The notes below the pieces were generated by a model. It was not told where the DNA came from. It did not search any database and saw only the letters and a list, made by a program, of their open reading frames with translations. Below are positions 46,764 through 57,302 of a stretch of 64,000 bases of DNA, in pieces. A program made the translations under genes and the position numbers. Origin of the DNA: Epiperipatus broadwayi (Eukaryota; Onychophora; Udeonychophora; Euonychophora; Peripatidae). The stretch spans positions 5,563,230-5,627,229 of the forward strand of contig JAQFVV010006215.1 of the NCBI GenBank assembly GCA_028023455.1, written 5' to 3'. Positions within the stretch are counted from its first letter, which is position 1, and each line of letters opens with the position of its first letter.

Positions 46764-48827
46764 TGTAACCGGCCACCTATCTATCACCGAGATTACGGGC
46801 TTCGAAATAAACATGACATAGCGTAAGGCTTTATTTATTTTCTTACATCGACAGTTATTCACGATCCACATAAGGGGGCGCCAGATACGATTATTTAAGT
46901 TGATTTTAATTACTCGCATCACCTTACATCATGTCAAAACGATTTCGAAGTCTAATCCCACCCACTAGCTCAAAACTCCCAGCATGGACCAATAAGGTTT
47001 CTCAAGGTTGTTACATGATTGTTCTAGGACGACTCCTCCCGGAAAAGACGCATTGTCCGCTAATGAAAAATCAGCATGGTTTTCTAATTACTCGACTACG
47101 GCATGAGATCCATTTATTGGTTGTCACTGATCAATGAGGTGGTTCGTTTACGCCCCGAACACTAGGCTTACAAGTTCATCCCCCCGATGTATCGTACATA
47201 ACATAATTATTTGACGTTTACTTCGATTGATTATAGACCCGCCCGCTCTTAAATCTATCTTAACTAAGGTTAAATAAGAAACATCGTGACTTACGGCACG
47301 ATGTTGACATAATTAATACAGTAAATAAATTGAAATGAAAATTAAATTTAACTAAATATACTTCAAAGATAAGTCATTAAAAGAATAACTAAACTACGGT
47401 TTTGAGTGTGTGTGAAAAGATTTGAGAAATGCTCGACTTGATTAGATATTGACAAATTTATTAAATATGAACAGAAAACATTGTTAATTGATTTATTACA
47501 CACGCGCACATACATTCACGCTCACAGAGAATCATAATTAGTCATAACATAATGTGAATAACGAGATAAAGTTCCTTTCTAGTTGATAAAATATATTATC
47601 TTTCCTGAGCTTCGCTTAAGTTCAAAGTTCATGTTTACAAAGTTCTGTAACAAAGATAAACTATCATGATGAGGAAAGTTTTAAGATTTGTTTGTGCAAA
47701 TTTATGTTGGTTAATTACGAGATTGCCTTATGAGTTTCTAAATTGAGTGAGTGAACATAATATAAAACATATTTACCTAGGATTTGTCTTGGTTACAACG
47801 AACATTGATTGGTCTGGACGAGTTTGGGTATTTCACGGAACATTTCTATTATTAGGAGCATCAACTTTACACGACGATGTTATCGGAATTTCATAGCTTC
47901 GGAGATATTTCAGTAGCGGAGCGCCGATCAGTCACTGAAGGGTTTATTAGCCCCTCATGACAGTCGACGCTCTTGGTATTAATTTCATAGTGATCATCTT
48001 CAAACTGAGGAATAAATCAAGCTACTTCAGAACAATTTTATTGTTAAAATAAAAGCATAAGCATCGGAATAAAAATGAGCAGGTGATAACTCGGAATACT
48101 GAGAATAAACAACAGCAATGATAACGTATCAATCGAAATGAATCGAATCGAACCATTGAATAGGTTTTGACTGGTATTTATAAGGGTTGATCCATATCTT
48201 GGGATCCAATCGACCCCCAGAGTTCCTTGCTCCTGGAGTTGTCGTTCAGGTCCGCGTTTGAGCTACCTGTTCACTCACTCTTTGTGCTAAAGGCAATATT
48301 TATTTTGAGACAATCTCATTTTGCAATCTCACTCAACCAACCTTATCCTTCACACCTCGAATGCATGCGTGTGTGCGTGTGTTTTACCAGAACAATACAA
48401 GCTATTTTAAATTTAGAAGTCGAGCATTTTATCTTTTCCTCAAATCTTTTCTCTAAGTTTTATTCTAGTTAAAACTATATTTCTAAAATAAACATTTTTA
48501 AATTCCCCGTGGTGTTTTTGATTGACAATTATATTTTACTATTTAGGAGAGCATATTATATTTTATTATTTAGGAGAGCAAATTATATTTTGTTATTTAT
48601 TTTTTTTTTTTATCTAAAAGCTTTAATCATTTAATTAGACGTTTACCGTCTGTATTTTATCAATGTGTTTTATAAATGTATTTATGAGAGAAAACAAAAC
48701 TATTACACGTTACGAAAATAAAATTACGAGTGTTTTAGGCTGCTTGCTGGTGTGTGTGTTTATCGATTTGTCCCGTTCTGATCTATGCTTCCTAGATTTA
48801 ATACTGATGTAACGCTGTCTCGTTACA
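46764..48827 (-). repeat. 5' LTR of element B (right on the map)
   Basis: 2064 bp, near-identical to the left LTR. It contains the TATA-type promoter on the minus strand. Confidence 0.95.
48175..48182 (-). promoter_or_regulatory. TATA box of element B promoter
   Basis: TATAAATA on the minus strand, in a non-AT-rich setting (CAACCCTTATAAATACCAG). The 3' LTR copy is at 41953-41960. Confidence 0.65.
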
Positions 48828-49069
48828 GTATATATGATATTTATGTATATTGAACAAGGAATTAATTATGAAGAATATTTTTAATAACTTTATTGTTTTG
48901 TCAAATCAAAATTATCATATGATGTAAATGGCAATAACAGATTCATATTTTTTATATATACATATGTATATGTGATATTTATGTATATTGAACAAAGAAT
49001 TAATTATGAAGAATATTTTTAATAACTATTGTTTTGTCAAATCAGAATTATCATATGATGTAAATGGCA
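48828..49069. repeat. Two-copy tandem repeat (~136 bp) hosting element B
   Basis: 48828-48933 completes the unit begun at 40505-40544. 48934-49069 is a second, uninterrupted copy starting ATAACAGATTCATATTTTTT and ending GATGTAAATGGCA, with small differences (GAACAAGGAATT versus GAACAAAGAATT). Confidence 0.88.
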
Positions 49070-51429
49070 GTATGTGCAAAAATGGCTAAACACACCCCCA
49101 CACACATATATATATATATTAAATTTTGTCCTATAAAAAGGAAAATGAATTTTTGCTATTATTAAATATGTATTATAAAAATAGAATTTCATTTATAGAT
49201 GTCATGACATTATTAAATAATAAATTATACTGCACAGATGATATGTATATCTATTTGATGTAAACCTAGTATAAGGTATTTATATCATTTAAAAGTAATA
49301 ACTTAAAAATATTTATTTTATGGCAAGACAAACATGTTCAGAAATTATTAGATCATATTTCTGTGTGCATATATATATATCAATGAGTGTCAAAGAGACA
49401 CATAAAATTTAAAATCCAGGTTCATTTTAAAATTATAATACACATCTGTGTCGTAAATATGCATTTTATGTAAACCCTTCGAGAGGTATTGTAATTCATT
49501 GTAATAACTTGAATTTTGTAGTAATTTTGTAAATCACAAATGTGATAGTTTTATTTACATATATTAATCAAAATCAGGAAGCTTAAATGTGTATAGCTTT
49601 ATTTTAGAAACCTTAACTTCATTTTTTGTTATTGTTATTAATAAAATTGTATTCAATTGTTAAAATTATTCCAGTGAACTTAATTCTAAATGGTTTTTAG
49701 AAGATTATCTTGATCACAGTAACAATAATAGAGCTTATGTTCTCTGAACTAGATTCGAGCATAACTCTGATTTTTTGAAGAGGATATATATTAGTGTTTA
49801 TGGGCATCCAATGATGATGATACTCTCATCAATTATTATCATCATCATCCTGATTGGTGCAAAGAGAATACTCTTTAAAGCCCATGCACTACATTTTATT
49901 TTATTCTCTATCAAAATTTAAGTTTATAATTGGCCAGTTGATGCTGATCATGTAATGGTGGCCATCACCCAGATATGACCCCTTATCTTCCCATCCCATT
50001 ATAATATATAAACTAAAAATTATATTTTGTAATCAAACTATTCTTGTATGATTTGTTAACTTCTTTATATGGTCTACATTGACCAGATATTACAAATAGG
50101 GATCATATGTGATTGATGGTCATCACTATTTGGTAAAATAAAATGTTTAAAATATATATGTATTGGTTTATTTCATGATAAAATCAATGGCACCCATATG
50201 TTATAATATGCTATATATAATGAGAGGTGTTAATTGGTGTCTTTTTTACTGTCCATGACTAATGACATTAGAAAGTGCAAATCAGAGTTGATGATGAATT
50301 AATTGAATTAGTGTCTTATTGTGTACTAGTATTATTAAATAAAGTTTATCTTATGTTGTAAAATGTTAAGTTAATATATATATATATAAATTGAATGGAG
50401 ATAAATTTCTGGGAGCTATGAATAAAGAGCACTTTTATATCAGTAAATGTAAAGTATAAATGAGCCATAATACCATACTTCATTAGAGTGTACAAGTTTA
50501 ATATTCTTTTTTAATTGTAAAGAGAAAGAAATGAAAGGCTTATTTTTTATTTTATAAATATACTAATAGATTTATAAAAGTATTTTAGAGACAAGTTTAC
50601 TTTTTTAAAAAATTAGTGGATTTAAAACTTTACAATTAATTTTACAACACCTCTTTTAATTGAATTTATAAATCAAGTTACAAAGTTCATTAGAAATATT
50701 AAAGATGTTTTTTTCATTTTTTTTCATGTGTCATAGTATCGGCCGGGAAGCGAACTGCTAACCCGGGACAACTGCTTTATAAGGCAGCTGAGATGACCTT
50801 TTGACTTTTGAAAGAGAAAAAATAATTATTGTGTTAGTTTTTTTTCCGATAACAAATCGTGGAGCTTCCCAATGTTATACAATAAAAAGAAAGCTTGAAA
50901 TTCAATTACAATTCCTCTTGATTGTTCAATAAAAGTATCGAGAGGGAAAGTTAAGAAAGCCACAGTCTACATATAAAGGCATAGACATAAGAAGTCTAAC
51001 TATAACCACTGCATGTAATCTTACAATGACAATTGGACGAGAAACCTTAATTAATAAATGAGACTATTTATTAAATCTCATCTGAAGTATATTTATAAGC
51101 TCACAGATAATGTATCTAAAACACAAATTACTGGCCAGTAAAAGCTCACTGAAAATTATATTTAACACTTTCAAAATTCAGAGAATTTATTATTTCTGTA
51201 TTGCCTAAATGCATTTATATATATATGTGTGTGTGTAAGTTAATGTCAAACAATGAGGGACTATTTTTATTTAAATTTTAAAAGAATCCACCAAGCAAAC
51301 TTTTCTTACGTTTTAGTAATCAAAGGACATGCAATATGATTTTAATGAAAACCTACAATAAGATAAAAAACATTATTATTATTATTTGTCATATGCAAAC
51401 TATTTATTTACCTATTTTTAACCATTTTT
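49070..51429. other. AT-rich non-coding stretch
   Basis: Apart from one tRNA-like segment, only AT and CA microsatellites and a GATGAT-rich patch near 49809-49855 are seen. Confidence 0.5.
50737..50798 (-). pseudogene. tRNA-like fragment
   Basis: The minus strand has GGTCATCTCAGCTGCC, then an anticodon-arm-like CTGC/GCAG hairpin with CTTATAA in the loop. A T-arm-like CCGGG...TTCGCTT...CCCGG follows, in which a 7-nt TTAGCAG insertion separates the 5' stem from the loop. The D-arm is not recognisable and no CCA is seen. It is best read as a degraded tRNA or tRNA-derived repeat head, not a functional gene. Confidence 0.3.
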
Positions 51430-52893
51430 ATTAAACAACTAAACATCACATGATCACCATCTCTTATGCTAGAACATAACTGTTATTAAACAGGCAAAAC
51501 TCTCCATACAGTAGTGCCACCCTGTGCCAACAGAGTAATAAATGGATGTCAGAAGGCTTGTGCATAAAATCCCCATCTAGTGCCTATTCATCCAATATCC
51601 CCAGACTAATTTCTGGCTTGTGGCCTTAGTCAGTGAGGATCCTTGGATCTGAGAGCACTGTACCTAGATTTTAGGATCTAATGCAACCCTCCAGCACCCA
51701 CCTTTTATCTCTACTTAACTACAAAACTATGAGAATGAAATTGAAATCATAATAATATTTTTAATCTAAGCTCAATAGCTGTTTGTCACAGGGTGGCACT
51801 ACTGTATGGAGAGTTTTGCCTGTTTAATAACAGTTATGTGTTAGCATAGAAGATGGTGATCATGTGAAGTTTAGTGGTTTAACACCAATCCTGCCTAATA
51901 GGATAGTGGTGGCTATGGTTCAGACCCCTATGTTTATATAAGCTATTGAGCTTAGATTGAAAATATTAGTGTTTTCAATTTCATTCTCATAGTTTAGTTA
52001 AGTAGAGATAAAAGGTGGGTGCTGGAGGGTTGCATTAGATCCTAAGACCTAGGTGCAATGCACTCAGATCCAAGGCTCCTCACTGATGAAGGCCACAAGC
52101 CAGAAACTAGTCTGGGGATATTGGATGAGTAGGCACTAGATGGGGATTTAATGCACAAGCCTTCTGGCATCCATTGATTACTCTGGTTGGCACAGGGTGG
52201 CACTACTGTATTGAGAGTTTGCCTGTTTAACAACTAAATATCATGTATGCTTACTCAAGCTGTTTACACATAGGCTAAACTCTCTATATATTAGTGCCAC
52301 TCAGTGCAAGCCAGAGTAATCAATGAATACAAGAAGGTTTGTGCATAAAATTCCTATTTAGAGCCTATTGGTTTTCATCAATGAGGAGTCTTGGAATTGA
52401 AACCACTGCACCTAGATCCTCTAATGCAACCCTCCAGCAGCCACCTTTTACTATAAAGCCTTGAGTCCAAAATGAAAACAGAGAAATGTTTTCCAATTCA
52501 AGCTCATTAGCTTGTATAGTTGTATACATCTGGACTCAGTTCAATATCCATACTTTTTGGTGTCTTTGCTTCTTTAATAACCACAGTCACCATAATATTA
52601 TTGGGCAAGATTGGTATTAAACCACTAAACATCACATGATACCATTCTTTATGCTTACACAGGCTGTTTACACAGAGTCTAAACTCTCCATACAGTAGCA
52701 CCACTCAGTTTCAAGCCAGTGTAATCAATGAATGCAAGGTTTGTGCATAAAATTCCCAACTAGTAGTTACTCACCCAATATCCCTAGACTAGTTTCTAGC
52801 TTGTGGCTTTCATCAGTGAGGAATCTTGGATTTGAGAGCACTGCACCTAGATCTTAGAATCTAATGCAACCCTCCAGCAGCCACCCTTTTCTT
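51430..52893. repeat. Array of a ~390-bp structured repeat (family H), direct and inverted copies
   Basis: At least four copies: plus-oriented 51430-51790, an inverted fragment 51783-51883, an inverted copy to about 52225, and plus-oriented copies from 52226 and from 52619 to 52893. The last two are about 392 bp apart in tandem. Shared blocks are ACTCTCCATACAGTAGTGCC, AAGGTTTGTGCATAAAATTC, AATGCAACCCTCCAGC and CCACCTTTTA. On the unit's minus sense each copy holds CTGATGA, a GGC/GCC hairpin and GAAAC (best copy 52083-52107), enclosed by ATCCAA and TTGGAT. No protein coding. Circularly permuted ends and tandem spacing are like those of satellite or retrozyme repeats. Confidence 0.75.
52083..52107 (+). 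ncRNA. Hammerhead-like core in family H (incomplete)
   Basis: CTGATGA (52083-52089), A, GGC/GCC hairpin with loop CACAA, A, GAAAC (52103-52107). Flanking ATCCAA (about 52067) and TTGGAT (about 52122) can pair, but nine bases separate the first from the core. No valid stem III plus UH site was found, so a canonical hammerhead cannot be drawn. Confidence 0.35.
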
Positions 52894-53227
52894 ATTTGGT
52901 TAACATGTATTATAACACATTAAATATACAATCACTTTTTAAATTTGCATAAAAGGTTTTTTGGATAATTTTAAGATTTGTAATTATATAATGTAAAAGG
53001 AAGTGTAATAATATAAGTAGAAAAGGGAGATGTATGTAAAATATAATTATGTATAATTGATATGTTTGTTATTGTTTATGTTAATATAAGATGAAAGTTT
53101 TATGTGATTAAGTTTTTATTTATAAATATGTATTTCTTGTTGTTGTTTGCAGATACTTGAAAATGACTGTAAGAATATAAAACAGTTGAAACGTTGGAGA
53201 TTTAATTATATATATATATATAATATA

Positions 53228-53780
53228 TAAAGGGCCTGCTAATCGCTCTAAACAAGCTTATTTATTTATTTTTTCATGATAAATGCTACAAGAGAAAGTA
53301 CATGAAGCCTTTATCTATGATGGTCCCCATCCCCAGACTGGTTTCGAGCTATGGCTCTCATCAGCGAGGAGCTAGGACATAAGATTCAAAATACTAACTC
53401 AAGCCAAGCATTCATCTAATTCTTAAATATTAAGAAAAAGATCTACACTCTCAGACACCTACATGTCTTCAAATTCAGTTCTTTGACTAAAGAAACTATA
53501 TGGGCCTGAACTAAATTCAGTGATCCCATATATTAGCAGGCCCATATAGTTTCTTTAGTTAAAGAGTTGAGTTTGAAGACATGTAGGTGTCTGAAGATGA
53601 TAAATGCTTGGCTTGAGGTAGTATTTTGAATCTAATGTCCTAGCTCCTCACTGATGAGAGCCATAGATCGAAACCAGTCTGGGGATGGGGACCATCATAG
53701 ATAAAACTCCTCTTGTAGCATTTATCATTAAAAAGTAAATAAATAGTCTTGTTTAGAACTATTAGCAGACTCTTTATATA
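53228..53780. repeat. Large foldback repeat (family G)
   Basis: Arms of about 270 nt, from AAAGGGCCTGCTAATCGCTC (53229 on) to its diverged complement ending near 53780. The inner ends meet around 53510 (ATATGGGCCTGAACT / CCCATATAT). Both arms carry CTGATGA-hairpin-GAAAC. The minus-strand copy at 53341-53364 has a perfect 4-bp stem II (GAGC/GCTC, loop CATA). The plus copy at 53651-53674 has one mismatch. A decayed related motif (GACTGT...ACAGTTGAAAC) lies just before it at 53171-53202. Confidence 0.85.
53341..53364 (-). ncRNA. Hammerhead-like core in family G (incomplete)
   Basis: The minus strand reads CTGATGA, GAGC-CATA-GCTC, GAAAC without any extra bases, an ideal hammerhead core with stem II. 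After GAAAC comes CAGTCTGGGGAT, in which no proper stem III with a UH site is seen. GTCC upstream and GGAC downstream could form an outer helix, equivalent in place to ATCCAA/TTGGAT of family H. Confidence 0.4.
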
Positions 53781-53838
53781 TTACATATTGGTAATGCAAG
53801 CTATATGTCATGTGACTAATTTTTACTAATATATATAT

Positions 53839-53972
53839 AACCATTAGAAACCAGTCAACACCTAAACATGCCAACGTAGATAGTAATCATATTTCTCACT
53901 GCTGTCAAGGCAACCTCTTTCCTTTGACTATCTATGTTGGCATGTTTAGGTGATGACTGGTTTCTAATGGTT
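53839..53972. repeat. Foldback repeat, family M, copy 2
   Basis: Arms 53839-53884 and 53927-53972 match over about 46 nt (AACCATTAGAAACCAGTCAA against TTGACTGG-type TGACTGGTTTCTAATGGTT). The loop holds CAAGGCAACCTC, also present in copy 1 at 1946-2143. Confidence 0.85.
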
Positions 53973-54245
53973 ACATTCTATCCCTTCAGCTTTAAGCATT
54001 ATTTCACTTATTATTTAAATAATACATAAGCAATTTAAAAGTATTGCAGTTTGTAATGTTATAATTGACTATTTATTAGTCTTCATTACATGGACATGTT
54101 TATTTCATGTTTAAAGAGGTTTATTTAAACTTCATTGTGTCAATATTTCATTCTCTGTGGTAAAATTGCAATCTTTAAGTGTCCATATATATTCATTGGA
54201 CTATTATTAGTAAGAGTGGATTTCCATAATTGCTATTAAAAGAAT

Positions 54246-54360
54246 AGAGGTTGCCTTGACAACAGTGAGAAATATTGATTACTATCTATGTTGGTATGTT
54301 TGCATGTTGATTGGTTTCTAATGGTTACATTCTATCCCCTTTAGCTTTAAGCATTATTTC
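54246..54360. repeat. Partial family M copy, inverted
   Basis: Starts GAGGTTGCCTTGACAACAGT, the complement of the loop of copy 2, and continues through ACTATCTATGTTGG and GGTTTCTAATGGTTACATTC. The TTAGCTTTAAGCATTATTTC flank is also shared with copy 2. It is half a foldback. Confidence 0.75.
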
Positions 54361-54439
54361 ACACGCACACACACACACACATATATGTTCAGTATTAATA
54401 TAACAAAATAAAAGTTTTTGAAAAGAAAAAGGGAGAAGG

Positions 54440-54900
54440 ATTTTTTAGTTTGTTGATGTTATTTGGTTAACTATAAAGCTAGGAGCCCAAGATGATTGTT
54501 TTCAACCCAAGCTGATTCAATTGTATAGTCATATAGATCTGAACTCAGCATGGCATCTATACATTTTGGTGTCTGGTTTTTTAAAACCATAGTCATTATT
54601 ATATTGTAGGCAAGATGTGTATAAAACTATCAAAATGTCATATGTTTACATAGGCTATTAATAATAGTAGCTCTGTATACAGTAGTGCCACCAAGTGCAA
54701 GCCTTTATTGTCAATGGATGCAAGAAGGTTTGTGCATAAAATTCCTATCTAGTGCCTATTCATGCAATATCCTCAGACTTTAGCTTGTGACTTACATCAG
54801 CGAGGAGCCTTAATTTGAGAGTTCTACACCTAGATCTTAGTATCTAATGCAACCCTCCAGCAGCCACCTTTCAACTATTTGATTAACTATAAAGCTAGGA
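54440..54900. repeat. Family H repeat, outlying copy
   Basis: The unit runs from GGTTAACTATAAAGCTAGGA (about 54464) through TTTTGGTGTCTGG, CAGTAGTGCCACCAAGTGCA, GTTTGTGCATAAAATTCCTA and AATGCAACCCTCCAGCAGCC to a second ATTAACTATAAAGCTAGGAG (about 54881). The same block at both ends gives a period of about 417 bp and indicates a tandem-derived unit. Confidence 0.75.
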
Positions 54901-56525
54901 GCACAAGATGGGAGGAAAAAGTGAAAGAAATGAAAGTAAAACTTTTGAAACAAACATTAAATTCCAATATGATATAATAATTAAATTTCAAAAGTAAGAA
55001 ATATAGAACTCCAGAAAAATTAAAACTAAGTAAATAGAAAGCTAAAGGAAAAAAAAATTGCTAATTTTCACTTGTCTACAATTAAGTAATTAGTCTCTAA
55101 ATTTAATTTTAATATTATTTGTTTATAAATTAATTTAATTTTTGTTTCAAGAGTAATATATTTCTTTGCCTTTAAAGTTAATTGGGATTTAATTTTTTTA
55201 TATAGTATTTTAAGCTTATGATTGTTCACTTTAATTTTACTATTTTAATGTTAACAGTTTTATTTGCATTTTGGGCGGTTTGGTATATATATATGCTTTT
55301 GAAATTTAAATTTTAACTTTGTTTGCTTTGGGATTTAATTTTTTTACCCTCTATCTTTATATATTTTTGAGTTTAGATTTGATAATGTTTCAAGAACTTA
55401 CATTTTTTTACCATTAATTAATAAATCTGTCATGTTATGGATGTAGAGGGAGGATTTTTTAATTCCAGGATCACTTAATCATTTTCTGTTCTGAGGCAAA
55501 ACAGTACATTATGATAGGGGTGTTTAGTTTGTTCCTATTTGTATTAGTATATATATCACTTATGGATTTTATTCATCTAATAATTTGGCTAGAGTTTGTA
55601 ATTTTAATAAATGTATTTAATTTATTGTAGTATCTAGTTTAGCTTTGTGCATTTAATTAATATATATATGGAAATAACTATTTTTGGCTACTAAATTGGT
55701 ACACAAACATTATTAATTAGAGTATTTGTAGTACAATAAAATTTTAATAGGTTATAAATAATAATGTGATAAATTTATACACTAATTAATTACACATATT
55801 ATTAAAATGTGTGAATAAATTTGAGGATGAATTTATAAATTCATGCTAAATTAAATAAAACTATCTAAAATAAAATCTACATTTTAAATTTAGTATAATT
55901 AGAAAAATAATTTTGCTTTAAAGAGAATGAAAACTGTTTTGAAATTTAATTCAAAAAACAACAACAAAAAATTGTTTTAAAAGATAATATATTGATGGAA
56001 TCCTGTTTTTAAAAACAGTAAAATTGAGAAAGCTATAAATAAATATTGAAGTTTTTTTCTCCAATACATAAATATTAAGTTCTAGTAAAAAAAAATAGTA
56101 TGCAGTAATCCTTTAGTGTAAAGTTTTAGATTTTTTTCTTTTTATTAAGGAAAACTGTAATGTCACTTAGGGTAAAGGTATAAAAAGGTTTTGTTATAAA
56201 TTCATTTTTGTTTTCTTGCTTGCTTTTAGCCCTAGTGATGTTGCATATTGATATCAATTAACCATCAGATAAAAGAAAACCATTTGACCTTAGTTGTTAG
56301 ATCATTCCCCAATAATGTTATTAATGTAATGAGAACAAACTTTAATTTCCAGTACTATGTCATCAGTATATTTTTATGATGAACAGGAAAAAATCTCAGA
56401 CTAATAACTCTTGATATTATCTGTAACTATTTAAGAAAATGTTCTAGAAAGTATATTTTGTTTTAAGTGATACCAGTCTTTGAATATTAATATCTCCATG
56501 AAATACTCTTCAAATTATTTTGGTA
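54901..56525. other. AT-rich non-coding stretch
   Basis: Nothing recognised. Confidence 0.5.
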
Positions 56526-57302
56526 CTTATGTATTTTCCATCTGACCAAGTTTGTCAGTCAGTTTGTTTTAAGTTATATAGATACATGGGCCTACAACTA
56601 GCAATAAGCATTTAAAACAAAATGGCTGACAGGAAGTAGTCAAATTTAATATTTTTAGTTATTTTTATTATTGTTATTTTAAAAAGGGAAAATTTCTGCA
56701 AAAATTAATTATAATGTTTCCACTTTATTATTATTATTGTCAATTTATTTAATATAAAATATATAAGAAATAACTTTATATGTTTTATTTTTAAATAAGA
56801 GGGAGAATTATTCATATAGGCATCCTGAAATCCTTAATGGCCTTAAAAATTGTTACAAATGAAACCTCTCCTTTGTGCAGTCAATACCATGTAAATTCAG
56901 CTAAATAAGACATTTGGTCAGATCCCATAGTCTTTCAATGTATTATGTATGTATGCTGGTAATTGAATTCACATAGTTATATCGGTAAGTGAAAAATAAA
57001 AAGGTGATTATTCTCCATAATGAGATAAACCTTCTGAGTGGAATTTTATTAATTTTTTAAACTTAAAACTATCAAATATTTGGTAAAGTAAAATTGGAAA
57101 AAAAATTACATAATTATAAATAAATATAATCATATTAAAGTATATATATATTTAAAAAAGAAGAGAAGATACATATAATTAAGACTACAAGCAAAGATTT
57201 TAAAGAAAATCTATTTTAATAAAATAAACAAATACTTGTAGGCCTGTGGAACTGTATAACTTAAAGCGGCTGATAGGCTTGGTCAGATGGAAAATACATA
57301 AG
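56526..57302. mobile_element. Candidate non-autonomous DNA transposon with ~70-bp terminal inverted repeats
   Basis: The left end CTTATGTATTTTCCATCTGA and the right end TCAGATGGAAAATACATAAG are exact complements. Imperfect matching goes on for about 70 bp (GACCAAG, TTAAGTTATA and GGCCTACAA blocks). The 777-bp unit is flanked by TA on both sides, a possible TA target duplication as in Tc1/mariner-type elements. The interior has no open frame of note. The superfamily is not assigned. Confidence 0.6.

Larger units (their letters stand above)
40545..48827 (-). mobile_element. Ty3/gypsy-type LTR retrotransposon B
   Basis: An 8.28-kb element on the minus strand with 2.06-kb LTRs (40545-42606 and 46764-48827), a primer binding site, a polypurine tract and gag, protease, RT, RNase H and integrase in Ty3/gypsy order. 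GTAT on both sides (40541-40544, 48828-48831) is a 4-bp target duplication. The LTRs differ only at a handful of sites (a 2-bp indel near the outer end, a few substitutions, microsatellite changes), so the insertion is recent. No env-like frame follows pol. Coding is interrupted by two one-base slips in homopolymers, which cancel out, placing gag and RT back in one frame. Confidence 0.97.

Noticed and set aside
52083-52107. Calling family H a full hammerhead ribozyme
   Set aside because: No UH site after a valid stem III and stem I is not adjacent to the core; reported only as hammerhead-like.
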